Shown here in pieces: positions 43,701-55,482 of a stretch of DNA of 64,000 nt. Source of the DNA: Epiperipatus broadwayi. Taxonomy: Eukaryota > Onychophora > Udeonychophora > Euonychophora > Peripatidae. The notes below the pieces were generated by a model, which did not search any database, was not told where the DNA came from, and saw only the letters and a list, made by a program, of their open reading frames with translations. The stretch covers positions 7,459,100 to 7,523,099 of the forward strand of contig JAQFVV010000022.1 in NCBI GenBank assembly GCA_028023455.1, read 5' to 3'. Made by a program: the position numbers and the translations under genes. How positions within the stretch are numbered: the first letter of the stretch is position 1; every line of letters starts with the position of its first letter.

Positions 43701-44375
43701 TACTTTGAAGGAAAGGGGAAGAACTTAAAATTAATCTGAGGATTGTTATATAATCAATTATTATTTTATTATTCATGTCAATTTTCATATTTATCTAAAA
43801 ATTTTTATGTATATGTTAGAAATGTAGTAATAAATATTAGTTTGTTTTATTAAACGAGGCGTATATATTTCATTAAGTGTAGTCTTTGTTAAGTGTGATT
43901 ATTCATCATCACTGGTTAATATTAGTTATTTAAGATATGAGTAAGTATCTAAAATTAACAATAATTATGATTTCTTTATAAAATTTAGTTTTATGTTTAG
44001 GCTTAGTTCTAAAGCTGTAGTTGAAACCCTTGTATTATTTTATTATTATCATCATATATCAATGTTTTAATTAATAGCTGTTTAACTGTTTAAAGGCATA
44101 AATAAATATTGTTTTATAATATTTAGTGATTTCTTGTATTATTATAACCACATCCCATCATCTATTTCATGCAAGGATGAGTGAATTGCCATCCTAAATT
44201 AGTTATATATAATCTGAGCTAGTGAACTTATAAAAATATTGAAACACATTTTTATGTTAGATCTGAGAAATGATTTATGTCTAGTATACTCCACTTTGTT
44301 TATAGATGTTTTACTTTTACCTAAATATTAGTATATAGTGATATGGCCAAAAAGCAAAATCTCCCATTTTATTAG
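40790..44375. other. 3.6 kb of A+T-rich DNA, nothing firmly recognised
   Basis: A fragment at about 41690-41725 (TAGGGCATCCAAGTTCAAACC) resembles the tRNA-like end of F4. Otherwise no open frames or repeats of note. Confidence 0.45.
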
Positions 44376-44379
44376 AAAT

Positions 44380-44475
44380 AAAGTACCAAGAAGGGATTCA
44401 AACCGTAATTAAAGGTTATCAGATATAACGTGTCTAGATTCAGATAATCTAGTGCCCCTGCTAGACCATATTCAC
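44380..44475 (-). repeat. tRNA-like SINE head
   Basis: On the - strand: ATGGTCTAGCAGGGGCACTA (box-A-like) and CGGTTTGAATCCCTTCTTGG (box B and tail), about 75 bases apart. Distinct from SINE-1; copy number in this window is one. Confidence 0.45.
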
Positions 44476-45224
44476 TTAGTTTTGTTTAAACATGACTAAC
44501 ATCAAACAAGAAATGAAAGTGGATAAATCTATGTATACCTGAGTTATATTTTATTGAATTACGAGTGTACTACTTACGTGATTTCATATACCTGAGTTAT
44601 AATACTTGTTATTAATAATTTGCTCATAATTTCTATAATTCTTGATATTTATATTTTGAACTTTACTTAATATCTTATATTTGACTCCTTTAAATATTTC
44701 TTTAGTAACTTTTTTATTTACAATATATATATTGAACCTGATTGAAATCCTTCAATGGTGTTGTTAGTAAACAAAAAAAAAAATTTATTAAGCTTTAATT
44801 TTAATTAAATAGAATTTAAATTTCAATATTATTTAAAAAGAATGTATCCAATATAAGTATATAAAACGATTTTAAAAATGTTTATCATTTATTTTAAAAT
44901 AGTTTTAATATGCTTTTTAAACATTTATTTAAAAAAACTGCTAGTGATTTTTTTTTTTTTAATATTTAAACAATTTGATAGCAGAATTGATTTTTGTTTT
45001 TTTTTAATAAACCCTGGTGAATTCTTAGATAGATAGTGGGAGATTAATATTTTCTAAGGCGTAGAAATTGGAAAAAGTAAAGTTTAAGGAAAATAAATAG
45101 AAAATTTGAGTGGTTAATTATTTGATGAATGTTTATCAGTGAGAATTTATATCACGGTTTAATTCTTAAAGGACATCAGCTGGGATAAATACTTAACAAA
45201 ATGAAAAATTAATACAACAAGCTA

Positions 45225-45330
45225 ACCCACAAAGATGGACCTGATTCAAGTTCAGTAATGCTTGAACACCTAAAAGAACCGGAACATACTCCAAAAACTG
45301 AAAAGAACTTAAGTAAAAGTCACTCTGAAC
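45225..45330 (+). other. short coding-like stretch, unrecognised
   Basis: A hydrophilic frame (PTKDGPDSSSVMLEHLKEPE ... LSKSHSEL) stands out from the A/T noise around it. No donor site follows and no family is recognised. Could be an exon fragment or a mobile-element relic. Confidence 0.2.
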
Positions 45331-45559
45331 TTTTTTTACAAAATAATTTTTTATTCTTCCCAGTAAATAATTATAAACCCCTAACTAACATAAATATCTC
45401 TAAACAATATGTCTATAATATTTGTGTTTTCCAAAATTTATATTTCTTGGACTTTAAGCTTCCAATTTCTTTTTTATTGAGAGGTTTATATTTTATTCCG
45501 TAAACTGTTGTATATATTTTTTTCTACGTAATTATTAGTATTCAATAATAATTTATACT

Positions 45560-46470
45560 ATGTTTCCTTCTAAACCTCCAAAATTTTTGCATTTTCTGTT
45601 TTTGGTGGATTCTCTAATATCTCTAAAGGCGGAATAGAATTTTTTGTAATTTTATAAGTCGTCAGCAGGAAGATAAAATTTATCCTTTCTTAAATTACAG
45701 GTGAGCAATACTTTTTCTCTGCTAGAGTATTTAAACTTTTAATATTTTGTACTCATGTCCACTCTCCGAAAGATTTCTTTTTGTATTTATTATGTGTGCT
45801 TTAAATTTGTCAGAGCGTGTAGTCAGAATTTGTTTGTAAGTTTATTTTCTTTAAATGCTGGGCAGACGTAACTGTTTTTCTAATTATTTATTGTCCCTTG
45901 TGGGATCTTTAATTATTAATTTTAAAGTAATTTTCGCCAATGTTTGGCTGGGTTCTTTTAATTGTTTCTTCTTTCGTCATGTTTGTGGTTGTTCTTGGGT
46001 GGATCAATCACCATTATTTTAAATGTAGTAATAGGTGCAGCTCATACCGATATAAGGACATTTGAGGTCTGACCAATTTTTAGATCTCGAACAGCTCATT
46101 GGCACTGGATTCTTTGATCTATTTCAGGGGCATATGGTTTAAATATCTGAAAGTGAAAATCAATGTTTAGGTGAATCCTCTGCTGAATGAAATTTGCTTC
46201 CTCCCTTTTAAATTTTTTTATTAGAAGATCAGTCAGTCTGTCATAGCTTTGCCTTTAATATGTCTGGTACACACCTGAGTTAACCCCCATCTATTGGGTC
46301 ATAAACTTATATTTAATAATTTATTTTCTCATAATAAGATTTATGAAATATGTTTAAACTTAATTTGGCTGACGTTTGTCTTTGTGCTTTTGTCTCAATT
46401 GTCTAAACAATTTAAGATCTCTTGTTTCTCCCTGAGTCTAATCGGCACAAACCATCATCATCATCTATTT
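45560..46470 (-). other. degraded coding-like tract, unassigned
   Basis: The - strand has interrupted frames with charged, protein-like composition (for example TDLLIKKFKREEANFIQQRI near 46200-46240). The + strand side ends in a (CAT)n run at about 46456-46469. No RT, integrase or transposase motif was found. Probably an old mobile element. Confidence 0.25.
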
Positions 46471-46721
46471 TGATCACAGTAAACAAATTTTCCAGACACG
46501 TAGTGGTCTGGTGGCGCCCTCTGTTTCAGATAGATTGAATATCCGGTATAATATATATATATTCAGTTTTCTGTTATCAGTGCAGCTATCATTTCAGCTC
46601 AATAAAATCATCCTCTCTCATTATATATGCATTTCACAAACAATCTCCACTCTTAACACAATAACTTTCTCTATACAATGTAAGCAACTTTCTTTATACA
46701 ATATAACATATCAGTGGATTC

Positions 46722-46917
46722 TAGGTTAGTGCATCAAAATCCCTTTCTAGGATCTACTCATCCAATATACCCAGACTAGTTTCTAGCTTATGGCTTTCAT
46801 CAGGGAGGAGCATCTATTGATTATTATGGCTTGTGCTAGGTAGCTATATTGTATGGAGAAAGTTGCTATGTTAAGAGATTGGGTACACATAAGAAATGGT
46901 GATCATGTGATGTTATA
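46722..46917 (+). mobile_element. F1 hammerhead element, truncated copy g
   Basis: Begins inside the left arm (GTGCATCAAAATCCCTTTC), includes the ribozyme complement (AGACTAGTTTCTAGCTTATG then CTTTCATCAGGGAGG), jumps to the right arm (CATCTATTGATTATTATGGC) and ends with the family terminus GATCATGTGATGTTATA. Confidence 0.7.
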
Positions 46918-46919
46918 GG

Positions 46920-48540
46920 GGTTTACCTTTCATCCTTCAAGTGAGTCAGAAGTATCAAAAACCTGAATTTTTATGATGGTGTTGACAGTTCATTACCTTT
47001 TGCTACATTCTCGCATAAAATTTGGATATGGTTATATTCAATTTGTATATTAAATATTCAAGTACTTCACATTCATCAATTTTATTAACTAATAAAATTA
47101 TTTTAAAACAAATCTTATTTGGATTTATAGTAAAGAAGATGTAAAATACTGAACAACAACAATAACAAATTTTACAGTTTAAAAAGAAGCACACACACAC
47201 ACAAAAGAGCATGATCTTCAATGGATTTTTGGCTTAAAAATTCTCTGAGATCAAAAAAACACTCTGACTTCATACAAAATTTATAATAGAAATATTTATT
47301 TATAAATACTTCATTTTAGCATTGCAAAAATGAAATAAGATATCACTGCAATTTAATATAAACTATTTTTATATATTTTGACAGCATGCTGAAAAGAGAA
47401 GTCTCTTGTTTTGAGGTAGCTTCTATCTTGATATCTTTTGCATATTTAGAATTAGCAGCCAAATTAACTACAATTTGGATGAGACTTATTGGTTATGAAA
47501 AATCTTAAGATTGGATATCTTTCTTTTAGAGAAAAGAAGCCATTATATGCCTGTGGATATATACAAATAGAAATCAAATTCACCATGAATATGCACAGTT
47601 GTCATAACAAAACAATTTCTGAAGGATCTGATAATTCATGGGATTTATTGACCAGCTGAGAAGGATACAGTATATTTGTTGTATATCACACAATTATCAT
47701 TACTATTCTTCATTTCATTTGCTCTTATGCATGTGAATATGTTTTTAATTCAAGTAATACAAAAATAAACAAGTTTATATAAATACAAATAATTCATGGA
47801 CTTTTCTGTACTTGATTAGACTGATTATTAATGCTTGCAAGCTCATCTATATACTCCCAATTTTGTATATTGTTAAAAAATTGATTACAATGGCATCAAA
47901 AAGTCATATGATTCATTTACATTTCAAAAATATATATAATTATAGGATCATTTTTTTTTGTTTATTACGATTTTTGATTTACAGTATGTTTTGATTAATT
48001 TTATCACCTACTGAAGACTTAAATTTAATTCCTGGATATTATATGATAGTGTTATTTTATCTTTAATTTAATTATGATTGTTTTTATTAATAGAGGGTGA
48101 GCATTATTTTCCTGATCACCCATTTGTGAGTCTTGAAATTAGCATTAAATTATTATTTGTTTTAGTATCAGCTTTATATCATGTTGAAAATTTGCTTTCA
48201 CTTTTTATTATGAAGTCTTTCATTTCTTAAATAAATAAATAATTTGCAGTAGATAAACAGTAAAAGATGGAAAATATAGTATTATATTTTTAGCCAAAAA
48301 AAAATTACTCTTTTTCAACTTCAAAATGCATAGATGTAAACATTGAAAAAATATATTAGTGACTCTTAATATATTTTGTAAAATACAATATATAATGTTG
48401 ACAGTAACGTATGTAAATATTATTTATTAAGCGCAAGCAGTTCGTAATTAAAGTGAAAGGCTGAAAACCTCTCGCATGTGCTTTTAGAATGTTTATATGA
48501 CCGCCAATCAGATGTAATGATGACTGTATTTAACTTTACA
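46920..48540. other. A+T-rich DNA, nothing recognised
   Basis: No supported feature. Confidence 0.5.
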
Positions 48541-48544
48541 TTAT

Positions 48545-49815
48545 TTTCATATTCTAATGAAATACTCCAAAAACTTGAGCTGAGTCAAGCCACTATAAAA
48601 AGATATTTTTAAAACATATATATATTCTAACTTAATGGTACTGAGTTAACTTTTAGTGACTTCTCATCAGAATCATAGTGCAAAATTAATTAACTAATAA
48701 CACTGCGAGCAGACTGAATATATAGTTTATAAAATATGAAAATTATTGCAATGAGAAATGGTAAATTATAAAAGTCAGATGTTTCATTTTTTTTGACAAA
48801 GGGACACAAGATTATTTCCTGTTGATTGAATTCAGGTCTCTTGTATTAACCCATGCCTCCTTGAACTTTCTCTTATGATCAACCCTCTCTGTTCAAATGG
48901 TCTTAAAAATAGATGGGGAAAACATGTATCCTGTAGCAAGCTCATGCTCCAGGAAGACTAACATATTTTTTTTCTTGTTTTGCCTTTTTATAAAGATAGG
49001 AGTGCTGGGCAATTCTCATAGATCTATTAGCTCGAGACGCCCTTAATGAGCATGAAATTTTATAAATTATTTGAGGAGTGAATTCTAATGGAATTCTGTC
49101 GTTAGTACTGTTCAGAAGATTGTTCAAAGAGGGTGGTGTTCTAAATACTATTCAAATATTATTCCAGAAAATGTTCTGAAGTTTTATTGATATGCTAGGA
49201 ATATACAGAAGGCTAATTCATGGCTTGGGCAGAATATTGTTGGTAGTGGCTTTATTAATGTTTATATACAATATTTTTACTATTTTTATTAATGTCGAAT
49301 GTTTGTAGCCTATGTCGGTAAGATCTTTGATATATTCTTCAATATTAAGTTTTCTATCAGTTTCGTATTTACACAACATAAAAATCCCTTTAGCCCTGCC
49401 ATTTTGTGCTCAAATGGCATGTTAAATTTGAGATGAATAGCACTAATCACTTGGATTGGTTTTACAATCATTTTATAGTCAAGCATACATTAATTTCTTT
49501 GAAATCCTAAATCCAAGAAATTTATGCCTTGATTGTTGTCTTTCATCTCCAAGGCCCATTCCAATGGTAATTCTTTATTAAATTCTGAGAGAATGTTAGT
49601 AATTTTATCTGACTTTTATAATTTAATTTTTCATTGCAATAATTTGTATATTTTATAAATTATCTATTCAGCCTGCTTCTGGCAATATTAGTTAATTAAT
49701 TTTGCACTATGATTCTGGTGAGAACTCACCAGAAGTTAACTCAATGCTATTAAGTTAGAATGTACATATTTGGTTTAAAAATATCTTTTCATAGTGGCTT
49801 GACTCAGCTAAAGTT
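48545..49815 (-). mobile_element. Penelope-like retroelement, degraded, between inverted repeats
   Basis: Inverted flanking repeats of about 200 bp (about 48545-48770 and 49600-49815) share AATTAATTTTGCACTATGAT and TAGTGGCTTGACTCAGCT. Between them the - strand encodes the end of a Penelope-type RT and the start of a GIY-YIG domain. Penelope-like elements carry long terminal repeats in direct or inverted order, which fits. Several stops and at least one frameshift; 5' RT motifs are missing, so it is a short dead copy. Confidence 0.65.
48937..49625 (-). pseudogene. Penelope-like RT thumb plus GIY-YIG start, frameshifted
   Basis: Reading from 49616 down: KITNILSEFNKELPLEWALE then GINFLDLGF matches the RT segment usually written as ...INFLD.TI. 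FNMPFEHKMAGLKGFL corresponds to the SNHP..HK....TL segment. After a frameshift, EEYIKDLTDIGYKHSTLIKI is the short helix near the RT end. Then TPPSLNNLLNSTNDRIPLEF and TPQIIYKISCS is the linker and first strand (GVIYKIPCS type) of the GIY-YIG endonuclease. The open frame 48942-49127 is this last part. Confidence 0.65.
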
Positions 49816-49959
49816 TTAAGAGTATATATAATATTGTTGGAAAGATAAACTTTTCACTTAAGTGTGCTGCGATATTTATTGCAATGCCTTCAATTGAAAT
49901 GGTAATCATATGTCATTTTAGTGGTTTAATATCAATCGTGCCTATAGGATGATGGTGAC

Positions 49960-50190
49960 TATGGTTATTACAGAACCAAAAACACCACAATGATTACATA
50001 CTGAACTGTATTCAGATCTATATAACTATGCAAAAAATTGACTTGGATTGAAAATATTATTTTGTTTTCATTTTGAACTTATAGCTTTATAGTTAACAAA
50101 ATATATAAAAGGTAGCTGCTGGAGGATTACATTAGATTCAAACGTCTATGTGCAGTGCTCTGAAATCCAAGGCTTCTCACTGATAAAAGC
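49960..50190. mobile_element. F1 internal fragment h
   Basis: Contains the internal domain (ATACTGAACTGTATTCAGAT, TTGGATTGAAAATATT), then GGTAGCTGCTGGAGGATTAC and GTGCAGTGCTCTGAAATCCA, ending at the ribozyme start TCTCACTGATAAAAGCC. Homologous to 24190-24375 of copy e. Confidence 0.65.
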
Positions 50191-50194
50191 CTAT

Positions 50195-50575
50195 CTCATA
50201 ATTTATTTTTTCCTTCTTCACCCATAGTATGATCTTCCACCTTCTGGATTTTTTATCTACTTCTTCCTTATCGTTTCTATTCATTAATTCCTTGATCTGA
50301 TCACTTTTCATGTCTAACACTTGATTTTACTTCTACATCCTTTACCTCTTCCTCTATCTTACTTATTCTTTGCCTAACTATCTCCATTGCACTACTTATT
50401 TTGCCTTCCATATATTTTATCACTCCACTAAATATATACTCTATTCTATCATCCTTATATACATTTTCCTCCATTTCTTCTGATGTTTTATCTAACAAGA
50501 CTACCATATAATGGAGAGTTACTAAACTTCCAATTATTTTTGAGCTATTTTTCATATTATATAAAGTCACTATAA
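50195..50575 (-). pseudogene. coiled-coil ORF fragment, probably LINE ORF1-type
   Basis: An 89-codon - strand frame with a heptad-like charged segment (RQRISKIEEEVKDVEVKSSV) followed by frameshifted lysine-rich continuation. Composition resembles the N-terminal coiled coil of a non-LTR ORF1 protein. No diagnostic motif, so the assignment is inference. Confidence 0.35.
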
Positions 50576-50934
50576 AATATAATATTGAATGAAGCTTATG
50601 ATATATCTAAATATTAAGATGCTAAAATACATCATGTTAAAAGATGTTGCGCATTGGAAAACTACTTTTGATGATAAAGTATTATTGCTTGAATGATTTC
50701 AAGTAGAAAGTATAATATATATTTTAATAGATTGACTTGGGCTTACAACACATTGGATAAGTAATCTTGATAGTGGGAGTGCAAAGTTTATAAATAAAAG
50801 TTAGAAATATACACATACAAAATTTACTTATACAAATATTGAAATAAAGTTAGGGGCTGATTTAAATTTTAAATTGGCAATAATATTCTAGATATTTTGA
50901 AATAAATTACTTAAAATTAAATAAAGAGGTCACT

Positions 50935-51430
50935 CAATAAATAGATTGCTTAAACACAATATTGGGGGTGAGTTAATTTATGATAATAGCAAAGAAAGTA
51001 GTTTACTGATTAAGATTCAAACAGGAACTTTAGCAACAAGGGAATATACCCATAAATGAAAAAATGTGGTTGACTTAATCTGCAAGTTGTGTAAGGAAAG
51101 CATAGAAAATATTAGGCATCTATTAATTGTATATAAATGCCTGAAAGCAGAAAGGGTACAAATAATAAAGTTGTGGCAGAATAAATGTAAACAAAGCGAT
51201 TATTCAGAAAGTGGGTTCTGTTTTTATGCTGGGTTTGGTAAAAGATAAGAGAGACTTAGATATAAAGGCCATAGAGTTGACAAAGATTATATTGTGGAAA
51301 TGGGATGGATCAGGATAGAGAATAATATGGAAAAAACTTAGGATGGGAAAGGGAAACTAAAGTGGCTAACAGGTTTAGTGGCTGAGAGAGTCCTGACTCT
51401 GTATAAGAAGTCACAGCACATCATATTTAT
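50935..51430 (+). mobile_element. LINE copy D, 3' end, + orientation
   Basis: Translates to LINE C-terminal pieces: LIYDNSKESSLL, REYTHK, DLICKLCKESIENIRHLLIV, LKAERVQIIKLWQNKCKQSD (51066-51248 frame). Ends with AGTCACAGCACATCATATTT, the family 3' tail. Stops at several places. Confidence 0.8.
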
Positions 51431-51434
51431 TTCT

Positions 51435-52540
51435 GATTTTGACAAAAATACTATAAATTAAAATTATTAATATAACACAAAGAAAAAACACTTTTATAAA
51501 AGTAAGTTATTATTTTAATTGTCATGTAATTATAAAGTTAATTTTAATATATTTTGTATTTAGAAGGTTAAATAAAATTAATTAAGAATTTATTTTTGCC
51601 TTTTAATCAAAAGGATATAAATTCATGTTGTTTTAATAAAGATAAGATAAAGAAAAATCACTATAATATTACAATTATAATCTTATTTTTATTAATTAAA
51701 AGAAAAATATTTAATATTTTTCCTGATGCTTGTAAATTGCACATTGCTTAATATGTGCCTATAAACACATATTAACTCAAAAACTTGAGGAGTCTGTATA
51801 ACTCACTGTATATTCAGCAACTCCTTCCTACATCTAAAGTGCAAAATATAGAAGGTCTATATATATGAGGCTATTTTCCTTGCATCTGGAAGCACTAACA
51901 AAAATATCAGTTAATAGAAGAATTCAATGGTGCACATTAAGCTATTCTATATATGTGTAGAAAAATATATAAAAATAAATATATTGTTGATAAAAGAATC
52001 TAATATTATATAAATTCACTATATATAAAGGCTTGTACATACATATAAAAGACAAAAAGAAATAGACTATTGACAAAGATATCCAGTAATATATATATAT
52101 ATATATATTGTAGACATTTTTAAAAAAAATATTAATTCTAATGTTAAAACAAAAATAAAACATATTTGGCTGTTTTAAAAAGACTAGTTAATAATTTAAA
52201 ATATAAAAGAAATAGCTGACTACTACTAAAAGCTGTTAATGGAATCAATTTGAAGAAACTTCAAGTTTATTAAAGAAAACAAGCAACTGGTCAGCTTAAA
52301 GTCACTCTAAAAAAGTATTGATTCATTTATACTCAAAAAAATGTTAAATGATAAATAGAACTATAAATTCTGAAATAATATTAAATATATTTATATTTTC
52401 TATATGCAAGTGCATATATTTAAAGAGATCACAATGCTAAAAATAATCTTTTCTATAACTTAAAGCCAAATGAAAACTAGTGGTTAAAAATATTTTCATG
52501 TTAGTAAACACATGTATGAATGTATATGTATAGGTGTTTG
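51435..52540. other. A+T-rich DNA, nothing recognised
   Basis: A TA tract at 52091-52110; no gene. Confidence 0.5.
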
Positions 52541-52544
52541 GTTC

Positions 52545-52930
52545 ATCTACTACTTATATTTAAACAATGTTATAAATTAGCAAAACATTTTTAACATCTG
52601 CAACTGAAAAGATTTTATTATTTACTTTTAGATATTGCTGAGTGCACTTTTGGTATACCCCACTTATATTAAAACAATGTTATTAATTAATAAAACATTT
52701 TTAACATCCACAATTAAAAAGGTTTTATTTACTTTTAGATACAACTAAGTGCACTTTTTATGTGATATGTTTTTAATGTCCACAACTGAAAAGGTTTTAT
52801 TATTTACTTTTAAATACAGTTAAAGCACTCTTTTAGTGGATCATACCGAAAACATGCTCAGTTATATCTAAACTTAAATAATAAAACCATTTCAGTTATG
52901 GACATTAAAAATGTTTTGGCAATTTATTAC
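52545..52930. repeat. three tandem units of about 110 bp followed by an inverted unit
   Basis: Units share AAAACATTTTTAACATC, AACTGAAAAGGTTTTATTAT and TACTTTTAGATA followed by GTGCACTTTT (about 52560, 52675, 52765). An inverted copy follows at 52855-52930 (ATAAAACCATTTCAGTTATG, GGACATTAAAAATGTTTTG). No open frame, no ribozyme core. Confidence 0.7.
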
Positions 52931-53004
52931 AAATACAAACAGAAAGGAAAAGGAATATTAAACAATGTTACTATATTTATTGTCAAAATAAGAGTCATAG
53001 ATCA

Positions 53005-53185
53005 CGTGATCCTATTCTCTTAAGTTTGTCTGAACCTACCCTGGCATCTGTCTGAGGAGTGCCAAAGCATGAAACCATGGTCAGGGGTTTGGGGGGTTCC
53101 TGACAGAGATATTTTAAATGCTGGCTCTGGCTAAGAATTTATCACAAAGCTTGTTGAGGAATTGGCAATCCTCATTGTTTATTAC
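53005..53185 (+). mobile_element. hammerhead element fragment, F2-related
   Basis: Starts near ATCACGTGAT, then GTCTGAACCTACC, the ribozyme, and a tail GAGATATTTTAAATGCT, AGAATTTATCACAAAGCTTG similar to F2 (27430-27475). Confidence 0.55.
53052..53087 (+). ncRNA. hammerhead ribozyme core with 8-nt palindromic stem III
   Basis: Core CTGAGGA (53052-53058, position 7 = G is permitted), stem II GTGC/GCAT with loop CAAA, GAA (53071-53073), palindrome ACCATGGT (53074-53081), cleavage C53082, then AGGGG. Stem I is the weak point: the expected partner before the core is CATCTGT, which does not pair with AGGGG. Confidence 0.6.
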
Positions 53186-53189
53186 TATA

Positions 53190-53905
53190 TTTATTTTTTT
53201 GTTTTCCATCTATTTAAAAAATTAACATCTATATGATATTTTAAATAATTCAAAATCAGATAAAAATTATTTATTTGTTTTCTTGGAGAATATTCATTTT
53301 AGACCTTTAATTTTAATTATCATTATTAAATAATTAATTAAATTACTAAACATTTTTTTATTAAAGTAAATTTATTAAAATATTTTTATTCAAAAATTCT
53401 TCAGAATCTTTTGTTATTTAAATATCTAACACTATTCAATAATGAAATTTGGTGTATATGGATTCTATATAATTCTCTTTAGGATTATATGGATGATACT
53501 TATAATTAAGTAATATTATACATTATTTCATTTAGAGTCTCTTTAAAGACCACACAATTTATTAACATGATATAAGATAATTTTATTTATTTCCACTACA
53601 CTTATTTCACAAAATATTTATGTGATGTTTATTTTTTTCTTTCTGTTACTACTGGAACATAAATGCAATACCAAGTAATAGAGATATATTTACATTTCTA
53701 TATTTATAGTTTGTTATATTTGCATTCTTTACTATATATTATAAACTTAAAAATGAAATGAATGACTCTACCAAAAAGAACTAATAATAAAATCACAATC
53801 ACATCAATAACATGATTTGACTTAAATAATATGATGTAGGCTAATCTCAGAGTTCTCATATACGATATAAGCTATAATCATTAAATGAGTAGTTCACCAG
53901 AATAC
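53190..53905. other. A+T-rich DNA, nothing recognised
   Basis: No supported feature. Confidence 0.5.
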
Positions 53906-53910
53906 CTTTT

Positions 53911-54607
53911 ATTTAAACAGCATTAAGCTGTTGCACATGCACTTTAAAGATTTACTATAAATGAATGAATACTAACTTCAAACACATGATAAAGTCTTTG
54001 GAAAAGATAGAATGGCCATCTATCTTTTTGAACCCAAACGCTTTTGTATGGGCAAATCTTAAGTGTTTGAAAGTGAAAGCGTGAAGATATTAAATAAACA
54101 CTTTAAATTACTATTACATGCTTGAATGAAAGACGCTAATGAAATTTACTAGAATTTATGATACGTCATTCTTATTTGAAATTAAATGTATGTAAATAAA
54201 TCATTTTATTTTTATATAGTGCGATGTTTATAAACTGTAATATTTAAACAGCATAAAAATAAAATGATTTATTTACATACATTTAATTTCAAATAAGAAT
54301 GACGTATTGTAAATTCTAGTAAATTTCATTAGCGTCTTTCATTCAAGCATGTAATAGTAATTTAAAGTGATTATTTAATATCTTTATGCTTTCACTTTCA
54401 AACACTTAAGATTTGCCCATACAAAAGCGTTTGGGTTCGAAAAGATAGATGGCCATTCTATCTTTTCCAAAGACTTTATCATGTGTTTGAAGTGTTAGTA
54501 TTCATTCATTTATAGTAAATCTTTAAAGCGCATGTGCAACAGCTTAATGCTGTTTAAATATTACAGATTATAAACATCGCGCTATATAAAAATAAAATCA
54601 TTTACTT
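53911..54607. repeat. F9 palindrome: head-to-head pair of about 1.1-unit copies
   Basis: Arms of about 305 bp (53911-54215 and 54255-54558) are nearly perfect complements. The end motif TAATATTTAAACAGCAT occurs both at the outer end and again at the centre of the palindrome. Each half is therefore slightly more than one unit of a roughly 340-nt sequence, as expected for copies made from a circular template. No CTGANGA...GAA core was found on either strand, so the element type is open. Confidence 0.75.
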
Positions 54608-54609
54608 AA

Positions 54610-55480
54610 ATACCTTTTATTGTTTTAAATTAAAGATAGTTAAAAATACTATTTAAGTATTAAGAACAATAAAATGAAAATGCAAGCACACACATATATT
54701 TTCTAGTTTCTTTTAATTGAAAACTAATAACTTTTAATAATAATAAATTAGCATATCTTAACTTTATTTTCCTGACATAATCTTTATAATGATTAGCACA
54801 AATAAAACATATTTTTATTAATAAATAACTTAAATAGAAATGCTTTCCTTAAACAAGCAAATTAAATAATAATATTTAATACTAAAGATTTAAACTTAGC
54901 TATTATTACAGTTTAATTTAAACATTGAATTTCAATATACTAGAAGTTATATGAAAATAACTTTAGCTTTTAATAGCTTTCACTATTAACTTATTATGCA
55001 GGGAAATTTTTCTCTAATTTAAACAATTGGAAGTCACTTGTAATTACAAATGGGTTCAAACCAATACAATAAAAATATTAAAATGATTTTAAAAATAATT
55101 AACTTATAAAAGTTCTTAGAATGACTTATAAAATTAATTAGCATTTAATTATAAAGTCCTGATAAATATTAACTTGCAATAAAATTAACTTTTTGAAATT
55201 TTTTTATATATATACTTAGACAAATTAGATAGCTGGAAGTTTAGATTTACTGGCAAAGCTAAAGATTACAAATCCCTCCATCTTATGGAGGGGGGGGGCA
55301 ATTACACATTATATCATTAATACAAACAGCAATAAGTTTTATTAGCACTTTGCAAACAATTTTCATATCATCTTAAAACACTTAGTAATTTTTATTCCAA
55401 TTTTACACATTCACAACTATTCATTCCCTTGAGAAATGAGCTTAAGGCTGTATACATTATAGATACATACTTTTTTTTAA
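54610..55480. other. A+T-rich DNA, poly-G run at about 55290
   Basis: No supported gene. Confidence 0.5.
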
Positions 55481-55482
55481 TG

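Noticed and set aside
48665-48700. Hammerhead in the Penelope-like flanking repeat (complement CTGATGAGAAGTCACT)
   Set aside because: The other repeat copy shows that the stretch forms a CTGGTGAG/CTCACCAG hairpin that uses the core bases; no valid stem II and GAA arrangement.
54000-54600. Hammerhead in the F9 palindrome
   Set aside because: Both strands searched by eye for CTGANGA...GAA; only CTAATGA without a usable GAA partner.
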